Source: Pseudomonadales bacterium (GTDB lineage: Bacteria > Pseudomonadota > Gammaproteobacteria > Pseudomonadales > Azotimanducaceae). From it: a DNA stretch of 55,468 bases. Within the stretch, counting starts at the first letter, position 1. Every line of letters starts with the position of its first letter. Below are positions 43,707 to 50,884 of the stretch, in pieces. The stretch is from contig JACKNX010000021.1 of the NCBI GenBank assembly GCA_024234635.1, forward strand, positions 1 through 55,468, written 5' to 3'. The translations under genes and the position numbers were made by a program. Under the pieces are notes generated by a model. The model did no database searches. It had not been told where the DNA came from and worked only from the letters and a program-made list of their open reading frames with translations.

Positions 43707-44244
43707 CTTCGCCCCGGAAGCCGTGGCGCCCGGTACGACCGCATGCAGCCTGAGCGAGGAGCCAATATTCGCCTGGTTCGACGTGCGTGGTGATGCGCAG
43801 GACGACAGGCTGCTCCGCTACGTGCGACAGGCGGCTGGTTGTGTGCTGCCGCGGCAACCGAATCGCTACACCCGGGAAGCGGGATACGCGTTCTGGCTGG
43901 GGCCGGATCAGTGGTTGCTGGCGCTCCCGCGCGCGACGTCCGTCGCGGTTGAAACGCGCCTGCTAGCGGGCGGCGACCAGCTTCTGGCCGCAAACGATGT
44001 CACCAGCGCCTATTGCCTTTTCACCGTTGCCGGGGGGCTTGCCGAGCGTGTCCTTCGCAGCGGCACTTCGTATGACCTCGCCCGGCTCGGCGCAATGTGT
44101 TGCGCGCAGACGCAGCTCGGGAAGACGCAGGTGCTGATCTGGCAGCCGCAGGCAGAAACGTATCACCTCCTGGTGCGCCGGAGTTTCGCCAGTTACCTCT
44201 GGCGGTGGCTTGACGATGCAATTTCCGTGTGGGAAGGCGTCTAG
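43699..44244 (+). CDS. soxG: Sarcosine oxidase subunit gamma
   Basis: This 181-residue accessory subunit of heterotetrameric sarcosine oxidase has the expected size and pattern (AWFDVRGDAQDD, WLGPDQWLLALP, ETRLLAGGDQLLAANDVTSAYCLFTVAG). It starts inside soxA (ATG 43699, eight bases before the soxA stop), completing the usual B-D-A-G gene order. Together with XRE-cupin control this is a complete sarcosine catabolic operon, though the glycine and formaldehyde routes that normally follow (glyA, purU and others) are absent. Confidence 0.92.
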   Translation: MSDFAPEAVAPGTTACSLSEEPIFAWFDVRGDAQDDRLLRYVRQAAGCVLPRQPNRYTREAGYAFWLGPDQWLLALPRATSVAVETRLLAGGDQLLAANDVTSAYCLFTVAGGLAERVLRSGTSYDLARLGAMCCAQTQLGKTQVLIWQPQAETYHLLVRRSFASYLWRWLDDAISVWEGV

Positions 44245-44618
44245 CGGGCGGGGTGCAGCCTTCGGGTACTCGTGGGTGCGGCTTGCCGCAGGGGAAGTGG
44301 CGGGTCGGCACGATTGGTTTGGTGCGGATGGGGCGCATTCCGCAAAGAGCAGCGGGGCATGTTTTCCGCGGCTCATCGCCGCGGCCTCATTGAAGGAGGT
44401 AGCGGGGCGCATTGCAGTCTTCTTCCAGTCACGTTTTTCGCGGCCGAGTAGCGTGCTCCGGAATGCTCCAGAAACAGGTTCCCGCGGAATGGCACGGACA
44501 GGGGTTTGCTCCTCCCCGATCCTGTTTTGATTCTGACGCCGAGTGACCTTGGGATGACAACCCGTGTTAAGCAGACCGCACCCGCAAACCCGACGCGGTG
44601 GATGGGCTCTCGCTTCAG
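44245..44618. other. Non-coding region with repeat
   Basis: No convincing gene is present between the convergent soxG and SRPBCC-HEXXH genes. It contains the repeat copy at 44296-44345 and otherwise unassigned sequence. Confidence 0.6.
44296..44345. repeat. GGTTTGGTGCGGATGGGG repeat, copy A
   Basis: This matches 47303-47340 and 47401-47438 closely (GTCGGCACGATTGGTTTGG, then TGCGGATGGGGCGCATTCCGCAA) but is cut off where the other copies complete the CGCATTCCGC hairpin. Confidence 0.65.
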
Positions 44619-45758
44619 TCAGCGCACCAATCCGTGCCGCCGCAGGATGGCGAGCAGCGGCTCCTGTTGTTCTAGGACGATCCGGTAAATCGACCTGTAG
44701 TGGTGTGTGGACCAGTAGCGGAGCGTTGCCTGCGCGCGCCGTGCACCGACGATCTCGCGAAGTGCCTGGTATTCCCACGAACAGATGATGAGATGCAGGT
44801 AGGACGAATGGTCTCCGTTCGCACCTTCCGGTGGCTGGCGAGGAAGGTCCGGAAACAATTTACGCAGATCAGCTACTGCAGCGCCCACGCGGGCTTCATT
44901 CGCGGCTGCAAGCCAATGCGACTGTTCATGGACGAAATCCGCAATCAACAGATCGCCACGATCACGTGTATTCAGCGTCAGGCGGGGATGGCTGTGCGGA
45001 ATCTGCGTGCTCGCGTCAATGATGACCACAGGAGTGAAAATCCACCGCGACATGCCCGGTTCGTCGAGATGACCGGACAGCTCAGCGGCGACTTGTCGTT
45101 CATCCGTTTCGTCCGCCGCCGTCGCAATCTGCAGTGCATTCGCATCGACCACCGGTATCACCATTCCTGCGGTGTCTTCATCCACATGACGTGCAAAGGC
45201 GTCTAGGACCTTCGGCCATGTGTTCGTGAAGTAGTCGTAGGCCACCTGCCAGTCGGCACTCGAACCAAATCCGCCCTGTTCGAAATGCAGCAGTGTCATT
45301 CCTCCATCCAGCGGTGAAAAGCGCAACGTCACATGTGTCTTCAGCCCACGTACCGCCATATCAGGACGGTTCGACCAGGTGAACGACAACACCCGTCCTT
45401 CTTCCCATCCGAGGATCCGGCACTCGTCACAGCCTCGGCTGCCTTCCGGATTGTCCGGCAGGAAAAAGAACTCGTAGGGGCCGTCAGGTTCAAGGCGGAT
45501 GCGGGTCTGACCCGGCCCGATCCCCGGGAAAAACGCCTGCACGGCGGTATCGCTCGTCCACGCACGCCAGGCGAGCGCGGTCGTGGTTGCAACCACGACT
45601 TCAAAACGCAGTGACCCGGCCCGGTCAGCGGGATATCCATCCGCCGGCAGAACTTTCGCAGGAAAAAGGCTTGCCAGTGCCCACAGCAGCATCAAGCAGG
45701 GCCGCGTACCATTGGTTATCCAACGGCTCGATCGTGGTGTTCCTGATCCGGCACTCAT
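44619..45758 (-). CDS. SRPBCC (AHSA1) domain protein with HEXXH C-terminal domain
   Basis: This 379-residue protein has a signal peptide (about 15-40, LLWALASLFPAKVLPADG). An AHSA1/SRPBCC lipid-binding-type domain (about 48-195; TTALAWRAWTSDTAVQAFFPG, HFEQGGFGSSADWQVAYDYF) follows, then an additional domain (about 200-379). The second part has LIADFVHEQSHWLAA, where H277-E-x-x-H281 is a textbook zinc-metallopeptidase motif, and SWEYQALREIVG at 328 offers a Glu for the third ligand. I do not know a family with this architecture. The gene overlaps the neighbouring SRPBCC gene by ATGA and is last in an ArsR-led operon. Activity is unproved. Confidence 0.82.
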   Translation of the reverse strand: MSAGSGTPRSSRWITNGTRPCLMLLWALASLFPAKVLPADGYPADRAGSLRFEVVVATTTALAWRAWTSDTAVQAFFPGIGPGQTRIRLEPDGPYEFFFLPDNPEGSRGCDECRILGWEEGRVLSFTWSNRPDMAVRGLKTHVTLRFSPLDGGMTLLHFEQGGFGSSADWQVAYDYFTNTWPKVLDAFARHVDEDTAGMVIPVVDANALQIATAADETDERQVAAELSGHLDEPGMSRWIFTPVVIIDASTQIPHSHPRLTLNTRDRGDLLIADFVHEQSHWLAAANEARVGAAVADLRKLFPDLPRQPPEGANGDHSSYLHLIICSWEYQALREIVGARRAQATLRYWSTHHYRSIYRIVLEQQEPLLAILRRHGLVR

Positions 45759-46234
45759 TTCACCGCCGCCTCGAACAGTTCGAGGACCACCACCCAGCCC
45801 GTCGCATAGCTGTCGCGTACAGTTCCAGCAGTTTCCCCGCGTTTAGCCCAGCCCTGGTGGATGAGTGTCAACCGGCAACCTGGTTCCTGGGTGTGTGCAG
45901 TCTTGGCATCCGGCAGGGTGCTTTCAAACCTGACTTCGAGCACTGTCGCCTGGTCTTCCGCCTGCCCCGGATGCCAGGTCATGGAGAAACCCCGTGGCGG
46001 ATTCCATTCGAGCAACGTGCCCCAGACTGCACGTTCGCCGGCGCTGTTGATCTCCACGACCTTCCCGCCGGCAAATGGCTCGAATTCGACCCGCGCGTCC
46101 GCCTCACCAAAACAGGAATGCGAAAACAGCGGCCACCAACGCGCAAGCTGTGAGGTGAAGACGTCAAAGGCATGGGTGGGTGAACAATCAAGGTCCAGTT
46201 CCCTGATGACGGGTGGCAAAATTTCTGCACTCAT
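45755..46234 (-). CDS. SRPBCC/AHSA1 domain protein
   Basis: This 159-residue protein is a single AHSA1-type START-like domain (IRELDLDCSPTHAFDVFTSQLARWWPLFSHS, VWGTLLEWNPPRGFSMTWHPGQAEDQATVLEVRF, RLTLIHQGWAKRGETAGTVRDSYATGWVVVLELF). Such proteins often sit next to ArsR-type repressors and bind hydrophobic ligands. The ATG at 46234 follows GGGGA 8 nt upstream and overlaps the stop of the ArsR gene by ATGA, so the three genes form one tight operon. Confidence 0.9.
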   Translation of the reverse strand: MSAEILPPVIRELDLDCSPTHAFDVFTSQLARWWPLFSHSCFGEADARVEFEPFAGGKVVEINSAGERAVWGTLLEWNPPRGFSMTWHPGQAEDQATVLEVRFESTLPDAKTAHTQEPGCRLTLIHQGWAKRGETAGTVRDSYATGWVVVLELFEAAVK

Positions 46235-46626
46235 GCTTTTTTTCCCCTTGAGGGTTTGGTGCGGGCTGCACGCTGGTTGCGCTCGGGTCGATTCGAACCC
46301 TTTCCCCGCTTTGCGGCTGGACGGGAGTTTTCCGCGACCATCGCAAACCGGCGCAGGGCTACACTCCACAACTGGTCGAACCACGCACGGACCTCGGCCA
46401 CTCCTGCCTCCCGGAGCGCATAGATGTTACGTGTGCCTTCGCGGCGGCTCTCCACCAGGCCAGCCTCCGCCAGCACCTTCAGGTGTTTGGAAATCGCCGG
46501 GCGTGACATGGGCATCTTCTGTGCAATCTCTCCCACCGCGCTCGGTCTTTCTGCAAGCAGTCGCACAATGTCCTGCCGCGTCGGGTCTGCGAGCGCACCC
46601 ATTGCAGCACCTCCGGATCGGGGCAT
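46231..46626 (-). CDS. ArsR family transcriptional regulator
   Basis: This 131-residue protein has the winged helix of ArsR/SmtB regulators (MGALADPTRQDIVRLLAERPSAVGEIAQKMPMSRPAISKHLKVLAEAGLVESRREGTRNIYAL). The metal-sensing Cys motif (ELCVCDL) is absent, as in the ArsR-SRPBCC pairs that respond to organic ligands. The C-terminus is a basic tail (AAKRGKGSNRPERNQRAARTKPSRGKKA). AGGAGG lies 8 nt before the ATG. The GGTTACC array lies 45-107 bp upstream and is the probable operator. Confidence 0.92.
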   Translation of the reverse strand: MPRSGGAAMGALADPTRQDIVRLLAERPSAVGEIAQKMPMSRPAISKHLKVLAEAGLVESRREGTRNIYALREAGVAEVRAWFDQLWSVALRRFAMVAENSRPAAKRGKGSNRPERNQRAARTKPSRGKKA

Positions 46627-46670
46627 GTCTGTTTCCTCCTGTGTTCTTCCTTTGCCTTTCCAGAAGACAT

Positions 46671-46733
46671 GGTTACCTTCTGGCTATGGTAACCATATGG
46701 TTACCTTCTGGTTATGGTAACCGTGTGGTTACC
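46671..46733 (-). promoter_or_regulatory. Operator array: five GGTTACC/GGTAACC sites
   Basis: Sites are at 46671, 46688, 46699, 46716 and 46727, alternating GGTTACC and GGTAACC with spacings of 17, 11, 17 and 11 bp (28-bp period). The pairs are separated by TTCTGG(C/T)TAT. The array lies just upstream of the ArsR start, which is the classic location of its operator. Confidence 0.75.
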
Positions 46734-47302
46734 ATTGGGCAACCACGGCTTGCAGTCCCAGAGGCGGTGGCGCAGTTTGCCGGACTTCTCACGCCAGCCC
46801 ACCGACTCATTAGCAGATCCATGAACAGACTCATGGACAGCCCCAACATCGACAGCACACGATCGGTGACCGGCATCGTGCTCGAATACGCGGTGATCTA
46901 TCTTGCGTCTGGCACCACCTCCCTGGGCATTGCCCGGTCCATCGAGACCCTGTCCCTGTTCCTTTCCGGCAGCGTCCGGTTCATGGCTGCCGGAACGCTC
47001 ATGCGGCTGTGGGTGCTGGCGCGGTCGCCTTCGACGTTGCGTGAGGTGCCAATCAGGAGCGCTTGCGTTGCCGGTGGGCTTCTCTCCGGTATGGGCAATG
47101 GACTCGTGGTGTTCGCTCAGCAGGGTGTGCCGTCCGGTATGGCAGCGCCTCGTGCCAACCACACGGCCGGCAAGGGGCGGAGAGAGGCTGAGGCGGTGGC
47201 CACCTCGTCGTGGCTGCTATGGGTATGGGTCGCCGTGAAGGGCGCGGGTATCGCTCCGACTTGCGCTACTCGTCGCACTCTGGGTGGGTGGCCGAGAAGT
47301 CC
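46734..47302. other. Unassigned region upstream of the ArsR operon
   Basis: A plus-strand frame from ATG 46821 (MNRLMDSPNIDSTRSV, then hydrophobic) has high third-position GC and might encode a small protein running into the repeats near 47300. It resembles nothing I know and lacks a good ribosome-binding site. The minus strand also has open frames with similar statistics. I would not call a gene here. Confidence 0.3.
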
Positions 47303-47455
47303 CGGCACGGGTGGTTTGGTGCGGATGGGGCGCATTCCGCAACGCGGAATGCGTTGGTTGAAGCGTGCCTCATGCCACTTCGCGATGCGAAGTGGAGGGT
47401 CGGCACGGGTGGTTTGGTGCGGATGTGGCGCATTCCGCAACGCGGAATGCGCTGG
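47303..47455. repeat. Tandem 98-bp REP-like repeats, copies B and C
   Basis: Two units begin with CGGCACGGGTGGTTTGG at 47303 and 47401, exactly 98 bp apart. Each contains the perfect hairpin CGCATTCCGC-AAC-GCGGAATGCG. Between them lies a second hairpin CCACTTCGC-GAT-GCGAAGTGG. The array ends three bases before the tRNA-Sec 3' CCA (47458-47460). Confidence 0.75.
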
Positions 47456-47457
47456 AG

Positions 47458-47550
47458 TGGCGGAAGAGGTAGGAGTCGAACCCACCAGGCGCGTAATCGC
47501 ACCTCAACGGCTTTGAAGGCCGCGCGCCCCACCGGAGACGATGCTCTTCC
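47458..47550 (-). tRNA. selC: tRNA-Sec (selenocysteine), anticodon UCA
   Basis: The 93-nt gene reads GGAAGAGCATCGTCTCCGG at the 5' end and CTCTTCCGCCA at the 3' end, with encoded CCA. It is homologous to E. coli selC: a 6-bp D stem (CGTCTC/GGGGCG), anticodon loop CTTCAAA reading UGA, and a long variable arm (AGGTGCG-ATTA-CGCGCCT, 7 bp). The acceptor stem has 7 bp (GGAAGAG/CTCTTCC) and the T stem 5 bp (GTGGG/CCTAC), 12 bp total rather than the 8+5 seen in E. coli. It lies 13 nt after selB on the same strand. Confidence 0.93.
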
Positions 47551-47563
47551 GCGGTGAAGTGTC

Positions 47564-49444
47564 TCAGCTTTTCTGCGTACTGTCAGGCTGGGCGCGGGGT
47601 GTCCACGTGCCGAAGACGCGGCGCTCATCCCCCTGACGGCGGGTGAAGCCGACGTGATCGAAGAACTCCAGCACGTCGATGGCCGTGTTGCGGCCGATGG
47701 CGGCCGCATCGCGGAAGTCGCGGGCTGTAAACGCACCCCGGGTACCGAGATCGGCGGCGGCTGCGGCGAGGTCGTCCACGAACGCAGGAAGAAAAAAACG
47801 ATTGTCGCTGATGCGTACGATGGCGCCGGCTTTCGCGAGCCCGTCCAGTTCCTTCGCGAGCTGCAGCAGGGGGCGCTTCATCTGCTTGGCGAGGTCGCCG
47901 GTGCTCGGTGGCTGTCGGCTGTCCAGCAGCGGGGTCAACTTTTCCAGCAGCAGTTTCTGCGCGCCCGAAAGCCGTGCGCTGTGGCGTGGCGGATGGTAGG
48001 CGCCGGCGGTCTGCGCGAGCCGTTTGGCCGCCACGAGCTGACGCAGCAACTCACCGCGAAATCCTGACGGAATGGTGCCAGGAAGCTCGTTTTCACGCAG
48101 GCCCGTGCGCGTTGCGTCAGCTGTCAGCGCGGAGTCGATGGCGGCCAGCAGCGTGTCCTGCCACTGCTTCCAGGTACTGGCGAGAATCAGGTCTTCGCCC
48201 ACGCGGATGATTTCCTCGCGTACGCCGGGTGGGGGACTGTTCGGGGGCAGGCCCCACAGCGCGGCAAGCTGTGTCCAGTTGGTGGGGCCGAGACTCAACA
48301 GGTTGGCAAACGCGGTTTCCACGTCGGTGGTTTCGAGCGCCGCCAGGCGCTTGAGCCGGCTTGCCTGGCGGCGTCTGGCCGGCGGCGGCTGGTTGTCGAT
48401 CACCACGCCGCCGCCAAGCGTGCGGTCGAGGCCCTGGTCGCGGATGAGCAGACGGTCGCCCGCACAGGCGAGCAGCGGCAGGTCGCAGACCAGATCCGCC
48501 AGTGTGCTGTCTCCCGGTGCGAGCGTCGCGGTGTCGAGCAGCCCGAGCCGGGCCGTGCTGTGGGTCGTAGCGTGGTAGACGTGCACCGGCGTCCAGGTTC
48601 TGAGCGATCGCGGAAAGTCCGCGAGCAGCGTCAGGCGGACGCTCAGCCGTGAGGAGGCCGCGGACACATCAGAGGTCAACCAGCTGCCGCGCTGCACGTC
48701 CGAGATGTCAACGCCGGCGAGATTCAGGGCGGTGCGGGCGCCAGGTCCGGCGCGGTCGGCCTTGCGGTGGTCGGCGCGGATGCCGCGTACACGCGTCTGC
48801 TTAAGACCAGGGAACACGGTGAGCGTCTGATCCACACTGACACGCCCGGTGAGCGTGGTGCCTGTCACCACGGTGCCGCTGCCGTGCACGTTGAATGCCC
48901 TGTCAACCGGCAGGCGGAAGGCGCGCGTGGTCGCTGCGCCATGGGCCTGCTGATGCATGCCGACGGCAACGAGATGGTCGCGCAGCGTGTCGATACCCGC
49001 ACCGGTGTGACTGGAACAGGTGACGATGTCGGCTGTGGCGAGAAACGTACCCGCGGTGATTTCCCGGATGGCCGCCCGCACCGCCTGCACGCGTTCGACG
49101 TCGACCATGTCGGTTTTTGTCAGGGCGATCACGCCTCCTTTGAGTCCGAGTAGTGACAGGATCTGCAGGTGTTCCAGGGTCTGCGGCATCGGTCCGTCGT
49201 CCGCCGCCACCACCAGCAGGGCGTACTGGTGTGCGGCTACACCGGCCACCATGTTGTGGATGAAGCGGTGGTGACCGGGCACGTCCACGAAACCCAGATT
49301 GGCATCATCGATGTAGGCGAAACCGAGGTCGATGGTCAACCCGCGTGCTTTTTCCTCTGCGGTGGAGTCGGTATCGACACCCGTGAGGGCGCGCACCAGA
49401 CTGGTTTTGCCATGGTCGACGTGTCCAGCCAGCGTGACGATCAT
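47564..49444 (-). CDS. selB: Selenocysteine-specific elongation factor
   Basis: This 626-residue factor delivers selenocysteyl-tRNA to the ribosome at UGA codons near a SECIS hairpin. The GTPase domain has GHVDHGKTSLVRALTG (7-22), DVPGHHRFI and TKTDMVD, with tRNA/GTPase domains 2-3 following. The C-terminal winged-helix region (about 380-626) should bind SECIS RNA. Size matches E. coli SelB (614). The start ATG overlaps the stop of selA by four bases. Confidence 0.95.
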   Translation of the reverse strand: MIVTLAGHVDHGKTSLVRALTGVDTDSTAEEKARGLTIDLGFAYIDDANLGFVDVPGHHRFIHNMVAGVAAHQYALLVVAADDGPMPQTLEHLQILSLLGLKGGVIALTKTDMVDVERVQAVRAAIREITAGTFLATADIVTCSSHTGAGIDTLRDHLVAVGMHQQAHGAATTRAFRLPVDRAFNVHGSGTVVTGTTLTGRVSVDQTLTVFPGLKQTRVRGIRADHRKADRAGPGARTALNLAGVDISDVQRGSWLTSDVSAASSRLSVRLTLLADFPRSLRTWTPVHVYHATTHSTARLGLLDTATLAPGDSTLADLVCDLPLLACAGDRLLIRDQGLDRTLGGGVVIDNQPPPARRRQASRLKRLAALETTDVETAFANLLSLGPTNWTQLAALWGLPPNSPPPGVREEIIRVGEDLILASTWKQWQDTLLAAIDSALTADATRTGLRENELPGTIPSGFRGELLRQLVAAKRLAQTAGAYHPPRHSARLSGAQKLLLEKLTPLLDSRQPPSTGDLAKQMKRPLLQLAKELDGLAKAGAIVRISDNRFFLPAFVDDLAAAAADLGTRGAFTARDFRDAAAIGRNTAIDVLEFFDHVGFTRRQGDERRVFGTWTPRAQPDSTQKS

Positions 49445-50802
49445 GCTGACGCGAGCTCGTGCAGACTGGTGAGCAGCTCATCCAGCGGATCCGCCCCGCG
49501 CATGTCCAGCCACAACGCCCGCTCCTGGATGCGACCCACAACCGGCACGGGCAGCCGGCGCAGTCGCGCGGCCAGCGCGTCCAGGCCGTTACCCCTAAGC
49601 ACCACGCACACACTGGGCAGCGACTGGTCCGGCAGCGCGCCGCTGCCGATCTGGGCCTGCGCAGGCTCGATTGTCGTCGCTACGTCGGCAAGCTTGTCAG
49701 CAAGCAGCCGCTGCACTGCGTTTGCGCGGTGGCTGAGCTCGCTGGCCGGCAGGGTAAGGGTGCGCAGCAGCGGCAGGGTCGTGGTCAGCGTATCCGGCTG
49801 TTCGTAGCAGGTGAGCGTGGCTTCCAGCAGTGCCAGGGTGATCTTGTCGGTACGCAGCGCGCGCTTCAGGGGGTTGGCATCCAGCGCCCGCACGAGGTCA
49901 GCACGGCCGACGATGAGCCCCGCCTGCACGCCACCCAGCAGCTTGTCGCCGCTGAAGGTAACGAGATCGGCGCCGTCTGCGAGGGTTTCAGCCGGTGTCG
50001 GCTCGTGTGGCAATCCGAACCGGGTGAGATCGATGAGCGCGCCGCTGCCGAGGTCCACGCACAGCGGCAGCGCATGCGCCGTCGCCACGCGTGCAAGATC
50101 GGCGGTGGTAACGGTTTCCGTGAAGCCTTCAATGTGGAAGTTGGAAGGGTGCACCTTCAGCAGCAGGGCGCACTGTGCCGCCACGCGCCCGAAGTCGCTG
50201 GCGCGTGTGCGGTTGGTGGTGCCGACTTCCAGCAACGTGGCGCCGGAGCGGGCCATGATGTCCGGCAGGCGGAAGCTGCCGCCGATCTCGATGAGTTCGC
50301 CGCGACTGACCGGCACCTGTCGACCGAGTGCCAGGGTATTGAGCACCAGCAGCAGGGCGGCGGCGCCGTTGTTCACCACCGTCGCAGCTTCGGCGTTGCA
50401 CAGACGCGCCAGGCGTTCGGTGACGGCGGCTTCGCGATGACCCCGGCTCCCGGTGCTCAGATCGTATTCCAGGTTCATGGGTCGTGTGACAAGTTTTCCA
50501 ACGGAATCCCACAGCGCCGGGCTCACCTGGGCCCGGCCGAGATTGGTGTGGATTACGGTGCCGGTGAGATTGAATACCGGCTGGTAGGCGGCGCTCGAGA
50601 GGCTCGCCGAGACACGCCCGGCATACGCCGTGAGGTCCGTTGCCCACGCAGGCAACGGCGTCGCCGTGCGTGCCTCGCGCTGCAGTTCACGCAGGCGGCT
50701 CTTCACGGGTTCGCGGCCATATTTCAGGCTCAGTGCAGCGATCGCGGGATCGCCCAGCAAGCGTTCTATGGACGGCAGCTGATGTCTGCCAGGCTCGGAC
50801 AT
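49441..50802 (-). CDS. selA: L-seryl-tRNA(Sec) selenium transferase
   Basis: This 453-residue PLP enzyme converts seryl-tRNA-Sec to selenocysteyl-tRNA using selenophosphate. The N-terminal domain SIERLLGDPAIAALSLKYG is typical. PLP-binding lysine is K287 in VTFSGDKLLGGVQAGLIVG. TGTVIHTNLGRAQ and YDLSTGSRGHREA are also conserved. The ATG at 50802 gives the family's N-terminus; the open frame upstream is not similar. It is the first gene of selA-selB-selC on this strand and is divergent from the PLP decarboxylase gene. Confidence 0.95.
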   Translation of the reverse strand: MSEPGRHQLPSIERLLGDPAIAALSLKYGREPVKSRLRELQREARTATPLPAWATDLTAYAGRVSASLSSAAYQPVFNLTGTVIHTNLGRAQVSPALWDSVGKLVTRPMNLEYDLSTGSRGHREAAVTERLARLCNAEAATVVNNGAAALLLVLNTLALGRQVPVSRGELIEIGGSFRLPDIMARSGATLLEVGTTNRTRASDFGRVAAQCALLLKVHPSNFHIEGFTETVTTADLARVATAHALPLCVDLGSGALIDLTRFGLPHEPTPAETLADGADLVTFSGDKLLGGVQAGLIVGRADLVRALDANPLKRALRTDKITLALLEATLTCYEQPDTLTTTLPLLRTLTLPASELSHRANAVQRLLADKLADVATTIEPAQAQIGSGALPDQSLPSVCVVLRGNGLDALAARLRRLPVPVVGRIQERALWLDMRGADPLDELLTSLHELASA

Positions 50803-50884
50803 GGCATGCGCTCGTTCGGTCGACGGGTCCATTGTAGCGTGCCAGACTCGCGCGCATTGATGGGGAGGACTGACGGGAGGGCAC

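Noticed and set aside
46671..46733. CRISPR-like interpretation of the GGTTACC repeats
   Set aside because: The sites alternate in orientation with 17/11-bp spacing and very short, near-identical spacers, so an operator is the better reading. No cas genes or typical arrays are present in the window.
45861..47516. A 551-codon plus-strand frame across the ArsR/SRPBCC genes, the operator array and the repeats
   Set aside because: It is antisense to well-supported genes, crosses tRNA and repeats, and shows no protein-like domains; long open frames on the wrong strand are common at this GC content.
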